Shown one piece after another: positions 1 to 9,271 of a stretch of DNA of 64,000 nucleotides (position 1 is the first letter of the stretch; every line of letters begins with the position of its first letter). Under the pieces are notes generated by a model. That model saw nothing but the letters and a program-made list of their open reading frames with translations, was not told where the DNA came from and searched no databases. A program made the position numbers and the translations under genes. The DNA is from Rhizobiaceae bacterium (lineage in GTDB: Bacteria; Pseudomonadota; Alphaproteobacteria; Rhizobiales; Rhizobiaceae): the NCBI GenBank assembly GCA_019635755.1, contig JAHBYW010000002.1:186001-250000 (forward strand), in the 5' to 3' direction.

Positions 1-72
1 TCCCATCAGGAGGCTAGCAAGGCGCGGCGTAGCGGTTGATGATTTCTGATACGATTAGTATAGCAGATTGCT

Positions 73-1023
73 ATGAAAATCGATGAGCGGCACCTCGTTC
101 AGCTCGCGGCGGTGGTGCAGGCCGGAGGTGTTACGGAAGGCGCGGGACTGCTCGGGCTGACCCAGCCGGCAGTGTCGCGCACTCTGTCCATGCTAGAGAA
201 GCGACTGGGCGAGCCGCTGTTCGTAAAAGGACGGCGGCCGCTGCAGCCGACACCGCTCGGGCGGGCGCTGGCCGATCACGGGCAGGCGATGCTGACGGCG
301 TCGCGCAAGGCCTCGGCCATCGTCGACGGGTTTCGCCAGGGGCGTACGGGTGTCGTCCGCGTCGGCGGCACGCCCTTCTTCATGGACGCGCTGATCTCCG
401 GCATGATCGCGGCTTTCCAGAATGCATCGCCCGAGGTGCGCTTGGAGCAGAGCTACGGTTACCTGCCGGAGCTGATGGCTGCCATCAATGCAGATCGCAT
501 CGACCTCGCCATCTGCCCCATCGACGTGATGGACGAGGGATCCGGCATGCAGTTCCAGGAGGTGCTGCCGGGCCGCAACGTGATCGCCTGCCGCTCGACG
601 CATCCCTTGATGCTGAAACGCAAGCTCGATCCGGCCGAGGTGCTGGACTATCCCTGGATCGCGCCGCCGCCGGGCAGCCCGCTGCTCGCGGACCTCAGAA
701 GCCTCGTGCTCTCGCTCGGCGCCACGGAGATCAAGATCCGCTATTCCGGCGGCTCGCTCACCAGCGCGATCCACTACATCAAGGCGACAGACGCGCTGAT
801 GATCGTGCCGCACAGTGTCGTGTTCGCATTCCGCGCCGAGAAGGCAATCACTGCGCTGCCGGTCGCCATCTCGCATCCCCAGCGCGCGCTGGGCATCCTG
901 CGGCGCGCCGATCAGGGCAGGGCGCCGGCCGTCGACGCGTTCGCAGGCCACATCCGGAAGAGCTTCGACGACCTGAAACACCTGATCAAGCGCCACGAAC
1001 AGGCGGTCGTCTGGGTCGCCTGA
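73..1023 (+). CDS. LysR-family transcriptional regulator
   Basis: This is a 316-residue protein of ordinary LysR length. The N-terminal winged helix-turn-helix covers about residues 4-62, with a recognition region reading LTQPAVSRTLSMLE. The periplasmic-binding-protein-like effector domain follows at about 90-300. The ATG at 73 places the helix-turn-helix at the expected distance from the N-terminus. The gene lies about 130 bp upstream of the hydrolase/ABC operon in the same direction. It could regulate that operon, but LysR genes usually sit divergent from their targets, and the palindrome in front of the operon does not have the short T-N11-A form typical of LysR sites. The inducer cannot be told from the sequence. 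Confidence 0.9.
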   Translation: MKIDERHLVQLAAVVQAGGVTEGAGLLGLTQPAVSRTLSMLEKRLGEPLFVKGRRPLQPTPLGRALADHGQAMLTASRKASAIVDGFRQGRTGVVRVGGTPFFMDALISGMIAAFQNASPEVRLEQSYGYLPELMAAINADRIDLAICPIDVMDEGSGMQFQEVLPGRNVIACRSTHPLMLKRKLDPAEVLDYPWIAPPPGSPLLADLRSLVLSLGATEIKIRYSGGSLTSAIHYIKATDALMIVPHSVVFAFRAEKAITALPVAISHPQRALGILRRADQGRAPAVDAFAGHIRKSFDDLKHLIKRHEQAVVWVA

Positions 1024-1092
1024 GCGGCGCAACCGCTGGCAGGCAAAGCCGCAGTGCCGACATCGACCGTCCTGCGACCGGCGAGGAAGCTG

Positions 1093-1132
1093 TTGCCGAG
1101 CGGTTTTGCTTGTTGTACGACTGTTCAACAAG
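1093..1132 (+). promoter_or_regulatory. Promoter with 24-bp palindromic operator, hydrolase/ABC operon
   Basis: The palindrome is at 1109-1132, with outer arms CTTGTTG and CAACAAG and 9 of 12 base pairs symmetric. A candidate promoter overlaps it: TTGCCG at 1093-1098, a 17-bp spacer, and TACGAC at 1116-1121 inside the palindrome. Read in the gene's direction, it matches the palindrome at 15601-15624 at 22 of 24 positions; only the two central bases differ. A repressor bound here would cover the -10 box. The TetR protein encoded at 8594-9268 is the likeliest binder, by inference. Confidence 0.75.
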
Positions 1133-1152
1133 GCGCAAAGCGAACTCCCGTC

Positions 1153-3162
1153 GTGATCCGAACCGAGTTCCCCTTCCAGGTCGAGACCGTCGATCCTTTC
1201 TGGATCGCGCTGGCGGACGGCACGCGCATCGCAACCACGCTCTGGCGGCCGGTGACGGACACGAAAGTGCCGGTTGTCACCGAGATGGTGCCTTACCGCC
1301 GCCGTGACGGGACGACGGCCCGCGACATGGACATGCAGCCCTGGATGGCCGGGCACGGGATTGCCTATTGCAGGGTCGACATCCGAGGAGCCGGGGATTC
1401 CGACGGGGAACTGGCTGACGAGTACTTGCCGCGCGAGCAGGACGACGCGGTGGAGATCATCGCGAAGCTGGCCGCCGAACCCTGGTGCAATGGCAATGTC
1501 GGCATGACGGGCATCTCGTGGGGCGGCTTCAATTCGTTGCAGGTCGCTGCACGCCGGCCGCCGGCGCTGAAGGCGATCATCCCGCATTGCGCCACCGACG
1601 ACCGCTACATGGACGACATCCACTACATGGGCGGCGCGCTGCTGACCGAGCAGGAGATGTGGTCGAACTTCATGCTGCTGAAGACGTCCGCGCCGCCCGA
1701 TCCGCAGATCGTCGGCGATGCGTGGCGCGGCATGTGGGCGGAGCGGCTGGCGCGGACGCGGTCGCTCTCCGAGATATGGCTGAAGCACCAGCGCCGCGAC
1801 GCGCAGTGGAAACAAGGCTCCGTCTGCGAGGATTATTCGCGGATTCAGTGCGCGGTGATGGCCGTGTGCGGCTGGGACGATTCCTACAAGAGTTTCGTCG
1901 CGCGGCTGCTTGAGAACCTCACGGTGCCGAAGCTGGGTATCGTCGGGCCGTGGTCGCATGCCTATCCGGGCCGCGGCGCACCCGGACCGCTGATCGGCTA
2001 TCTGCAGGAGGCGCTGCGCTGGTGGCGCCACTGGCTGAACGGCGAGGACACCGGCATCATGGACGAGCCCATGTACCGCGCCTGGGTGACCAGCGAGGAG
2101 CGGCCGCGATCGTTCTATTTCCCCGACCACGCCGGTTCCTGGGTGGCGGAAGAGCAATGGCCGTCGCCGCGCATCGAGCAGCGCAGGTTGCACCTCAACG
2201 CTGCGGGACTGGGTGCCGCGCCGGCGGGGAACGGCCTGCTGCCCATCTCGTCGCCCGCCACCGCCGGACGCGATTGCGGGCGCTGGGGCGGCTATGGCGG
2301 CACATGCCCCGACATGCCGATCGACCAGCGCCGCGAGGACGGCCTGTCGATCTGCTTCGACACAGCGCCGCTCGACGATGATCTGACGCTACTCGGCGCG
2401 CCGGAGATCGACCTGCTGGTCACGGTCGACCAGCCGCACGTCAATCTCGCCGCGCGGCTGTGCGACGTCTATCCCGACGGCACGTCCGCGCAGATCACCT
2501 ACGGCGTGCTGAACCTCAGCCATCGCAACAGCCACGAGTTTCCGGAGCCATGCCCGGTCGGCGCGCCGTTTCGGGTGCGGCTGAAGCTGAACGATCTTGG
2601 CCGCACGATCCCAAAGGGTCACCGCATCCGCCTGGCGCTCAGCAACCAGTACTGGCCGATCCTCTGGCCACAGCCCAAGCTTTCGCTGCTGTCGGTCGCG
2701 ACCGGCGAGAGCATGCTGGTCCTGCCTGTCCGGCCGCCATCGCCGCGGGATGCGGAGGTGCGCTTCGAACCCGCCGAGACCGCGCCGCCGGTGCCAACGA
2801 CGGTGTTCGAGGCCGGTCATGACCGGCGGACGGTGACGGAGGATTTCGGCACCGGTCTGCAGACGATCGAGCTGGTTTCAGAGCATGGGCGATACCGTTA
2901 CGATGATCGCAACATCACCGTCTCATCCAGCCAGACCGACGTCATGTCGATCCGCCCGGACGATCCGCTTTCGGCCAGGCTGGTGACGGAGTACCGTTGG
3001 GCCATAGCCAGCGGGGAGGCCGATACCGAAAGCATCGCGCGCACGGAATTGACGGCCGACGAAACGCATTTCGAGCTGAGCTGGCGGCTGGAGGCCCGAG
3101 AACGGGGCCGGCTTGTCCACAGCGCCGCGGCGACACGGCGCATCAGGCGCGACTTCGCCTGA
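1153..3162 (+). CDS. CocE/NonD-family alpha/beta hydrolase (X-Pro dipeptidyl-peptidase S15-like)
   Basis: The protein has about 669 residues from the GTG at 1153. An upstream GTG at 1054 would translate straight through the operator, so I prefer 1153. The nucleophile elbow GISWGG puts the catalytic serine at residue 122. Candidate triad partners are Asp242/243 (GWDDSYKS) and His269 (PWSHAY). The second half, from about residue 400, is the jelly-roll domain of CocE/PepX-type esterases. The family cleaves esters or amides such as cocaine or X-Pro peptides. The gene opens an operon with a peptide-type ABC importer (16-bp gap to the next gene), so it probably hydrolyses the imported compound. No signal peptide is evident, which suggests a cytoplasmic enzyme. 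The substrate is unknown. Confidence 0.9.
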   Translation: MIRTEFPFQVETVDPFWIALADGTRIATTLWRPVTDTKVPVVTEMVPYRRRDGTTARDMDMQPWMAGHGIAYCRVDIRGAGDSDGELADEYLPREQDDAVEIIAKLAAEPWCNGNVGMTGISWGGFNSLQVAARRPPALKAIIPHCATDDRYMDDIHYMGGALLTEQEMWSNFMLLKTSAPPDPQIVGDAWRGMWAERLARTRSLSEIWLKHQRRDAQWKQGSVCEDYSRIQCAVMAVCGWDDSYKSFVARLLENLTVPKLGIVGPWSHAYPGRGAPGPLIGYLQEALRWWRHWLNGEDTGIMDEPMYRAWVTSEERPRSFYFPDHAGSWVAEEQWPSPRIEQRRLHLNAAGLGAAPAGNGLLPISSPATAGRDCGRWGGYGGTCPDMPIDQRREDGLSICFDTAPLDDDLTLLGAPEIDLLVTVDQPHVNLAARLCDVYPDGTSAQITYGVLNLSHRNSHEFPEPCPVGAPFRVRLKLNDLGRTIPKGHRIRLALSNQYWPILWPQPKLSLLSVATGESMLVLPVRPPSPRDAEVRFEPAETAPPVPTTVFEAGHDRRTVTEDFGTGLQTIELVSEHGRYRYDDRNITVSSSQTDVMSIRPDDPLSARLVTEYRWAIASGEADTESIARTELTADETHFELSWRLEARERGRLVHSAAATRRIRRDFA

Positions 3163-3177
3163 CGGGAGCCGGAGACG

Positions 3178-4128
3178 ATGCTCACCTACGCCCTGAAGCG
3201 CATCGGTCTCGGTCTCCTGATCCTCGTCTTCGTGATGGTCGTGATGTATGCGGCCGTCTTCCTCATTCCGGGCGACCCTGCGACCGTGGCGCTCGGGCCG
3301 CGCGCGACGCCGCAGCTCAAGCAGATGCTGATCGAGCGCATGGGGCTCGACCAGCCCGTCTGGTGGCAGATCATTCGCTTCTTCGGCAATGCGGTGACCG
3401 GGAACCTCGGCTACGACGTATGGTCGAACCGCCCGGTCTCCACGCTGGTGATGGAGGCGTTGCCGAACACGCTGATCCTGGGCGTCGCGGCGTTGACGAC
3501 TGCTCTTCTGATTGGCGTGCCGCTCGGCTGCCTCTCGGTGATGCAGCGCGGCACGGTGGCGGACGCGATCATCGGCGTTGCGTCGGTCGCCGTGATTGCC
3601 GTGCCGTCCTTCGTCGTCGCGATCTACTCGCTGCTGGTCTTTGCCGTGATGTTGCGCTGGCTGCCGGCGATCGGGGCAGGGGAGTCCGGCGACATTCTCA
3701 GCCAGGCGCGCGCCCTTATCCTGCCGGCGCTGGCAATAGCGCTCGGCTGGATCGGCTACATCGCGCGGATGGTCCGCGCCTCGATGATGGAGGTCATGGG
3801 CGAGCCGCATATCCGCACGGCGCGCGCGTTCGGCCTGCCCGAGTGGAAGATCGTCTCGAAATATGCGCTTAGGATCGCCATCATCCCGACGATCTCGCTT
3901 GTCGCCGTGGGGCTTGGCGCGATCCTGTCCAGCGCCGTGTTCGTCGAGGCGGTCTTCTCGCGGCCCGGCATCGGCAAGCTGATCACCGATGCCGTGAACA
4001 CACGAAACTATCCGGTCGTGATGGGCACCGTTCTCATCATGACCGCCATCTATGTTTTCATCACCATAGCGGCCGATCTGCTGATCGCGCGGCTCGACCC
4101 AAGGGTTCGCGATGTCTTCCGTGGCTGA
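3178..4128 (+). CDS. Peptide/opine-type ABC transporter permease (DppB-like)
   Basis: This 316-residue inner-membrane protein has the DppB/GsiC layout: an N-terminal segment starting LTYALKRIGLGLLILVFVMV, then five further hydrophobic segments. The cytoplasmic coupling loop near residue 200 contains RMVRASMMEVMGEPHIRTAR, the conserved EAA-type loop that docks on the ATPases. It forms the translocation channel with the product of the next gene, whose start overlaps this gene's end by 17 bp. It lies 15 bp after the hydrolase gene, so the two are co-transcribed and probably translationally coupled. Confidence 0.92.
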   Translation: MLTYALKRIGLGLLILVFVMVVMYAAVFLIPGDPATVALGPRATPQLKQMLIERMGLDQPVWWQIIRFFGNAVTGNLGYDVWSNRPVSTLVMEALPNTLILGVAALTTALLIGVPLGCLSVMQRGTVADAIIGVASVAVIAVPSFVVAIYSLLVFAVMLRWLPAIGAGESGDILSQARALILPALAIALGWIGYIARMVRASMMEVMGEPHIRTARAFGLPEWKIVSKYALRIAIIPTISLVAVGLGAILSSAVFVEAVFSRPGIGKLITDAVNTRNYPVVMGTVLIMTAIYVFITIAADLLIARLDPRVRDVFRG

Positions 4129-4999
4129 CAGCGACCTCTCCGGGCTGAGGCGGCGGCGCTTCCCGGCGCTGCAGGCGCTGCTTGCCGATCCGATCACCGG
4201 CATCGCGCTCGTGCTGGTGGTGGGCTTCCTGCTCACCGCAGCGCTGGCGCCATGGCTGGCGCCATACCCGCCGACACAGATCAACGTGCTGCACAAGCTG
4301 CAGCCGCCGTCGGCGGAACACTGGTTCGGCACCGATCATCTCGGGCGCGACCTGCTTTCGCGCGTCATCTACGGCGCCCGCACGGCATTGATGATCGCCA
4401 TCGTCTCCGTTTCGATCGCGGGTATCGTCGGGCTCATCCTGGGGCTGATCGCCGGCTATGGCCCGCGCTGGCTCGACGGCATCCTTGTCCTCACCTTCGA
4501 CAGCCTGAACTCGCTGCCGATGATCATGTTCGCGCTCGCCATCATCACCGTCGCAGGGGCCGGCACGGGAACGCTGATCCTGGTGATCGCGATGACATCC
4601 TTCCCGAGCTACGCGCGACTGATCCGCGCGCAGACGCTGGCGCTGAAGAACAGCGACTACATCCTGGCGGAGCGATTGTTCGACGCCAGCCCGTTCAGGA
4701 TCCTGTTCATCCACCTGCTGCCCAACGTCGTCGGTCCGCTGATCATCCTCCTGTCGATGGACATTCCCGTTGTCATCATGGTGGAGGCCGGACTGTCGTT
4801 CCTGGGCCTCGGCGTCCGACCGCCGACACCATCATGGGGGTCGATCCTCTATGACGGCTACACTTCGATCCGTGCCGCGCCCTTCGTGGTGATCTTCGGT
4901 GGCCTGCCGCTGATCCTCGCCACGCTGGGCTTCACCTTCCTGGGCGAAGGCCTGCGCGACTATCTCGATCCACGACTGAGAGCGGGGCGCCCGGGATGA
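4112..4999 (+). CDS. Peptide/opine-type ABC transporter permease (DppC-like)
   Basis: This 295-residue DppC/GsiD-type permease has an N-terminal membrane segment (about residues 30-50), the conserved HWFGTDHLGRDLLSRVIYGA region, and a coupling loop near YARLIRAQTLALKNSDYI. It forms the second half of the membrane channel. The ATG at 4112 lies inside the previous gene, and the stop overlaps the next gene's start by 4 bp (ATGA), so translation of the block is probably coupled. Confidence 0.92.
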   Translation: MSSVADSDLSGLRRRRFPALQALLADPITGIALVLVVGFLLTAALAPWLAPYPPTQINVLHKLQPPSAEHWFGTDHLGRDLLSRVIYGARTALMIAIVSVSIAGIVGLILGLIAGYGPRWLDGILVLTFDSLNSLPMIMFALAIITVAGAGTGTLILVIAMTSFPSYARLIRAQTLALKNSDYILAERLFDASPFRILFIHLLPNVVGPLIILLSMDIPVVIMVEAGLSFLGLGVRPPTPSWGSILYDGYTSIRAAPFVVIFGGLPLILATLGFTFLGEGLRDYLDPRLRAGRPG

Positions 5000-5961
5000 C
5001 GGCTCGCCTCGCCGCACACGATCTCAGCGTTCGCTATGCGACGCCGCTGGGCGACGTGCATGCGCTGCGCCACGTCGACATCGAGGCGAGCGCGGGCGAG
5101 GTGATCGGCATCGTCGGCGAGAGTGGCTGCGGCAAGTCCACGCTGGTCACCGCGCTTGCCAACCTGCTTCCTGGCAATGCGCGGGTGAGCGGTTCCATCG
5201 TCTACAATGGCACCGACCTCGTCGGGCTCGATCCTCACCGGCAGCGGATGCTGCGCGGCGACGAGATAGCGCTTGTCGGCCAGGACCCGATGACGGCGTT
5301 CAACCCGGTGCTGACCATCGGCGACCAACTCGTCGACTTCCAGCATCACAGGCACGATCTCTCGCGCCGGCAGAAGGAAGCCCGCATCGCCGAGACGCTG
5401 GCGCGTGTCGGCATCTCCGATGCGCGGCGCCGGATGGACAGCTATCCGCACGAACTGTCGGGCGGCATGCGGCAGCGCGTGGCGATCGCCGCGGCGTTGA
5501 TGACCGACCCCGGCCTGCTCATCGCCGACGAGCCGACGACGGCGCTGGACGTGACGATGGAGGCGCAGATCATCCATCTGCTGCGGGAGCTGAGGCGCGA
5601 GTTCAACGGCATCATCATCGTGGTTTCGCATCATCTCGGCGTCATCGCCGAGCTCTGCGACCGCGTCTACGTGATGTATGCCGGCGAGGTGGTGGAGGAC
5701 GGCGATGTCGACGCGATCTTCCATGATGCGCGCCATCCCTACACGCGTGCGCTGCTCGCCTGCGACCCGGCGCGCTTCCACGATCGGCTTGATCGGCTGC
5801 CGACGATCCCGGGTTCGCTGCCAAGCCTGATGACGCCGCCCGCAGGCTGCGTCTACGCGGCGCGGTGCGAGCGCGCCTTCGCGCCGTGCAGCAACACCGC
5901 CCCGGCGGCGACACAGCTCACTGCGACACATGCAGCCCGTTGCCACGCGGTGCACGCATGA
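4996..5961 (+). CDS. Peptide/opine-type ABC transporter ATP-binding protein (DppD-like)
   Basis: This 321-residue ATPase has all the nucleotide-binding motifs: Walker [10 protein letters not shown] (about 41-49), signature LSGGMRQR, Walker [13 protein letters not shown], and a switch His in VVSHH. The C-terminal extension with clustered Cys ([14 protein letters not shown]) is the oligopeptide_HPY domain found in DppD/OppD, which in some homologues holds an iron-sulfur cluster. It pairs with the next ATPase, with which it overlaps by 4 bp. Confidence 0.93.
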   Translation: MTARLAAHDLSVRYATPLGDVHALRHVDIEASAGEVIGIVGESGCGKSTLVTALANLLPGNARVSGSIVYNGTDLVGLDPHRQRMLRGDEIALVGQDPMTAFNPVLTIGDQLVDFQHHRHDLSRRQKEARIAETLARVGISDARRRMDSYPHELSGGMRQRVAIAAALMTDPGLLIADEPTTALDVTMEAQIIHLLRELRREFNGIIIVVSHHLGVIAELCDRVYVMYAGEVVEDGDVDAIFHDARHPYTRALLACDPARFHDRLDRLPTIPGSLPSLMTPPAGCVYAARCERAFAPCSNTAPAATQLTATHAARCHAVHA

Positions 5962-7016
5962 AGCCGCTGCTGGCCGTCGAGAACCTGTCGGTGACGTTCG
6001 TCCGGCCGAACCTGTTCAGCCGGCTGCTCGACCCGAACCCGCCGCCGGCATTCAATATCATCGACGCCGTGACGATGGCGCTGATGCCGGGCGAGACAGT
6101 CGGCCTCGTCGGCGAGTCGGGGTCCGGCAAGACGACGCTCGCGCGCGCCATGCTGGGGCTGGTGAAGGCGGCGGCCGGGACGATCGTGTTCGATGGACGC
6201 CCGGTGAGGGTGCCGGCCGATTTCCGGGCGCTGCGGCGGCGCGCGGCGATGATGTTCCAGGATCCTGTCGCGTCACTCAGCCCGCGGCTTCGCGTCGGCA
6301 CGCTGCTGACCGAGCCGCTGGCGATCCAGCGCGTGCCGATGCCCAACCGCCGCCTGACGGCGCAGGCTCTGCTGGCCCGCGTCGGGCTGCCGGCCTCCTT
6401 CGTGGACAGATTCCCGCACGAACTCTCCGGCGGGCAGGCGCGTCGCGTCGGCGTGGCGCGCGCGCTGTCGATCAAGCCCGACCTGCTGCTGGCCGACGAG
6501 CCGACGGCGGGGCTCGACGTGTCCGTGCAGGGCGACGTTCTGAACCTGATCGCCGAGCTCAAGCGCGATCTCGGTTTCGCTGCGATGATCGTGACGCACA
6601 ATCTGGCGATGATCCGCCACGTGAGCGACCGGCTGGCGATCATGTATCTTGGCCGCCTGGTCGAGACCGGCCCCACCCAGGACGTCTTCGCCGAGCCGCT
6701 GCATCCCTACACCGCGACGCTGATCGCCTCGGAACCTGTTCCGGATCCGCGCCAGCGCCGCGACAGCCTCGCCATTCGTGGCGAGATACCCAGCGTTTTC
6801 AGCCGTCCGTCCGGCTGCGAATTTCACACGCGCTGCCCGATCGCGCGCGAGCGCTGCCGTAGCGAAGCGCCGGCGTACCGGCGCATGCAGGGCGAACGCA
6901 TGGTGCGGTGCCATTTCCCGCTCGAGACGGGCGGGCAAGAACGGGACGCCTTTGCAAGGGCTTCCACCAACCACAGGGGAAAGAGACATGATCAGATGGA
7001 CCACAGACCGGCGTAA
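5958..7016 (+). CDS. Peptide/opine-type ABC transporter ATP-binding protein (DppF-like)
   Basis: This 352-residue ATPase has Walker A GESGSGKTT, signature LSGGQARR, Walker B LLLADEPTAGLD, and the C-terminal oligopeptide_HPY Cys region (CEFHTRCPIARERC). The start at 5958 forms an ATGA overlap with the preceding ATPase gene. The last 10 codons overlap the next gene's start at 6988, which is unusual but common in tight operons. With the DppD-like protein it forms a heterodimeric motor on the cytoplasmic face of the two permeases. Confidence 0.93.
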   Translation: MKPLLAVENLSVTFVRPNLFSRLLDPNPPPAFNIIDAVTMALMPGETVGLVGESGSGKTTLARAMLGLVKAAAGTIVFDGRPVRVPADFRALRRRAAMMFQDPVASLSPRLRVGTLLTEPLAIQRVPMPNRRLTAQALLARVGLPASFVDRFPHELSGGQARRVGVARALSIKPDLLLADEPTAGLDVSVQGDVLNLIAELKRDLGFAAMIVTHNLAMIRHVSDRLAIMYLGRLVETGPTQDVFAEPLHPYTATLIASEPVPDPRQRRDSLAIRGEIPSVFSRPSGCEFHTRCPIARERCRSEAPAYRRMQGERMVRCHFPLETGGQERDAFARASTNHRGKRHDQMDHRPA

Positions 7017-8550
7017 TTTTCTCAAGGCGGCGGGCGCGATGGGCGCGGCGGCGATGATGCGGCCGGGCTTCGCCTGGTCGGCGGACGGTGACACGCTGCG
7101 CATCCGCATGGAGGGCGACCTGCAGGTGCTCGACCCGGCCTTCATGCTGGGCGCGATCGAGGACGTCATCATGCGCGGCATCTATGTGTCGCTGAACAAG
7201 CTGGGCGATTTGCGCGACGGCGCGCCGTGGTCGCTGTGGGGGGCGGAAAAGCTGGAGCAGGCCAGCGACAAGTCGATCGCCTTCACGCTGATCGACGGGC
7301 TGACATGGTCGAACGGGTTCGGCCCGGTGACAGCGGAGGACGTGAAGTTCTCCTATGAGCGCATCGCCAATCCGGACAACGCCTCGCCCTGGGCCTACCA
7401 GTTCGAGCAGCTCGATCATGTCGAAGTGGTCGACCAGAAGAGCGGCATCATCCACCTGAAGAACCCGTATCAGCCGATCTATGTGGTGACGCTTCCCTAT
7501 TACGGCGGGCACATCGTCTCGAAGGCTGCGACGGAGAAGGCCGGCGGCAAGTACACGACCGACGTGCCGGCGATGTGCGGGCCATATCTTCTGACCGGGT
7601 GGGAGCAGAAGCAGAAGGTGACGCTGACGGCCAACCCGGGCTGGCCGGGACCCAAGCCCGCCTTCGGCAAGGTCGAGATCTATGTCGTCGCCGACGACCA
7701 GGCGGCGCAACTTGCCTATGAGGCCGATGCGTTCGACTACACGAAGATCGCGGTGTCGGCGACCAAGGCCGTCAAGGCAGCGCCGCCGGCCGGAACCAAG
7801 GTCGTCGAAGCGCAGTCCACGCGCTACCAGTGGCTGTCGATCAACATGCTGAGCCCGCGTCTGCAGGACCAGCGGGTGCGGCAGGCGGTCCAGTACGCGA
7901 TCGACGTCAGCCAGATTCTCACCGGCGTCTATGACGATCTGGTGCCGCGCTCGACCGGCGTGGTGCAGCCGGGAACGAAATTCGCTCGCCCCAGCAACAT
8001 CATCGCGGCGCCGGACTACGAGAAGGCGCAGGCGTTGCTCGCCGAAGCCGGCGTCAGCGATCTGTCCCTGACGCTGACGGTGATGAACGACTCGACGCGC
8101 ACGGCGGTTGCCCAGATCATCCAGGCGAGCATGGAGCAGGCCGGCATCCGGGTCGAGATCATGCCCTACGACGAGGCGGCCTACTGGGGCCTCGGCGACA
8201 AGACTCAAGGGGACGGCTACAAGGAGCTCGACCTGACGCTGATGGACTTCGCCGGCGGCGTCGACCCGTCGGAAAACCTCGTCTGGTTCCGCCCGGACCA
8301 GATCGGCGTCTACAACTGGTCCGGCTTCGACAATGCCGAATATGAGAGCAGCTACCAGCAGCTGGTCATCGAGACGGACGAGGCCAAACGCGTCGCGCTG
8401 TCGAACCGGATGGAGGATCTGATGGAGGAGACGGGCACCTTCCTGTTCATCTGCCACCAGCCGCTGGTGCTGATCCACCGCGATACGTTCTCGCCGGTAA
8501 TCTACCCAGACGGGCATCCGAATCCCGTGCTGTTCACCAAGAGCGCGTGA
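6988..8550 (+). CDS. ABC transporter substrate-binding protein (SBP family 5), Tat-type signal
   Basis: This 520-residue periplasmic binding protein belongs to the DppA/OppA/NikA family (SBP_bac_5). The start at 6988 follows a purine-rich AGGGGAAAGAG sequence. The N-terminus TDRRNFLKAAGAMGAAAM matches the twin-arginine consensus RRxFLK, so export is probably by the Tat system. The family binds peptides, opines, nickel or other cationic solutes. Here it is the last transport gene, downstream of the ATPases; SBP genes more often come first. It defines the specificity of the importer encoded by 3178-7016, but the ligand cannot be read from the sequence. Confidence 0.92.
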   Translation: MIRWTTDRRNFLKAAGAMGAAAMMRPGFAWSADGDTLRIRMEGDLQVLDPAFMLGAIEDVIMRGIYVSLNKLGDLRDGAPWSLWGAEKLEQASDKSIAFTLIDGLTWSNGFGPVTAEDVKFSYERIANPDNASPWAYQFEQLDHVEVVDQKSGIIHLKNPYQPIYVVTLPYYGGHIVSKAATEKAGGKYTTDVPAMCGPYLLTGWEQKQKVTLTANPGWPGPKPAFGKVEIYVVADDQAAQLAYEADAFDYTKIAVSATKAVKAAPPAGTKVVEAQSTRYQWLSINMLSPRLQDQRVRQAVQYAIDVSQILTGVYDDLVPRSTGVVQPGTKFARPSNIIAAPDYEKAQALLAEAGVSDLSLTLTVMNDSTRTAVAQIIQASMEQAGIRVEIMPYDEAAYWGLGDKTQGDGYKELDLTLMDFAGGVDPSENLVWFRPDQIGVYNWSGFDNAEYESSYQQLVIETDEAKRVALSNRMEDLMEETGTFLFICHQPLVLIHRDTFSPVIYPDGHPNPVLFTKSA

Positions 8551-8593
8551 GGGCAGCGTGGACAGCTGTGGCGCCATGCACTAGCTGGGCACC

Positions 8594-9268
8594 GTGGCGA
8601 ATACGGCATCAGTGACGGTCAAGAGGAAGCGCGGCGCCGGTAAATCGCCGCCGCGCTTCAGCCGCGAGCAGGCCGGCGTGCGCCGCGCTATGCTGATCGA
8701 GGCGGCGGCGCGCTGCCTGTCGCGCGGCGGCATCGGGGCGTTCACCGTGGACAGCATCTGCCGAGAGGCGGGTGTCTCGCGCGGGCTCATCAACCATCAT
8801 TTCGACGGTCTCGATGGGCTGCTGGTCGAGGTCTACAAATCGTCGCTCTACGCCAGCGTCAGCCAGCACATCGCCGACGCGCGACGGCGCCGGGCGGAGA
8901 ACATCGCCTGGCCGCCGGAAGAGGCGCTCGTGGCGCTCGTCCGCTCCAACTTCACCCCGGCCTATTTCAGCCGGGCCAACCTGCTGGTGTGGTTGTCGCT
9001 GTGGGGGGAGATCGCGGTGAACCCGCGGCTCAGGGCCGTGCACCGGGAACTCTACGACGCGTACCGCGCCGAGCTTGCCGAGGACATCGCCGCCGTGGCG
9101 CGGTCGCGCGGCAGGGTGGTAGACGCGCCGGCACTGGCGCGGAACTTCATCGCGCTCGTTGACGGGCTGTGGCTGGAATGGTGCCTGGACGCGACCGTGA
9201 TGACGCTGGGCGACGCGGAAGACGCCGGGTTCGAGATGCTGGAAGCGCAGGTCGGGGCGCTGCGCTGA
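8594..9268 (+). CDS. TetR-family regulator (BetI-like)
   Basis: This 224-residue protein has a TetR helix-turn-helix at about residues 35-80 (FTVDSICREAGVSRGLINHH) and an all-helical C-terminal ligand domain of the BetI/TetR_C type. The start is a GTG at 8594; the basic N-terminal tail could be shortened if translation began later. It lies 43 bp after the SBP gene in the same direction and stops 3 bp from the convergent CapA-like gene. Between the two catabolic operons, and with TetR proteins normally binding palindromes over promoters, it is the best candidate for the factor that binds the paired 24-bp operators. That link is an inference. Confidence 0.9.
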   Translation: MANTASVTVKRKRGAGKSPPRFSREQAGVRRAMLIEAAARCLSRGGIGAFTVDSICREAGVSRGLINHHFDGLDGLLVEVYKSSLYASVSQHIADARRRRAENIAWPPEEALVALVRSNFTPAYFSRANLLVWLSLWGEIAVNPRLRAVHRELYDAYRAELAEDIAAVARSRGRVVDAPALARNFIALVDGLWLEWCLDATVMTLGDAEDAGFEMLEAQVGALR

Positions 9269-9271
9269 GCT

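Noticed and set aside
193-2193. Minus-strand frame of 666 codons across the LysR and hydrolase genes
   Set aside because: It spans two convincing genes and the operator, and its translation has no domain.
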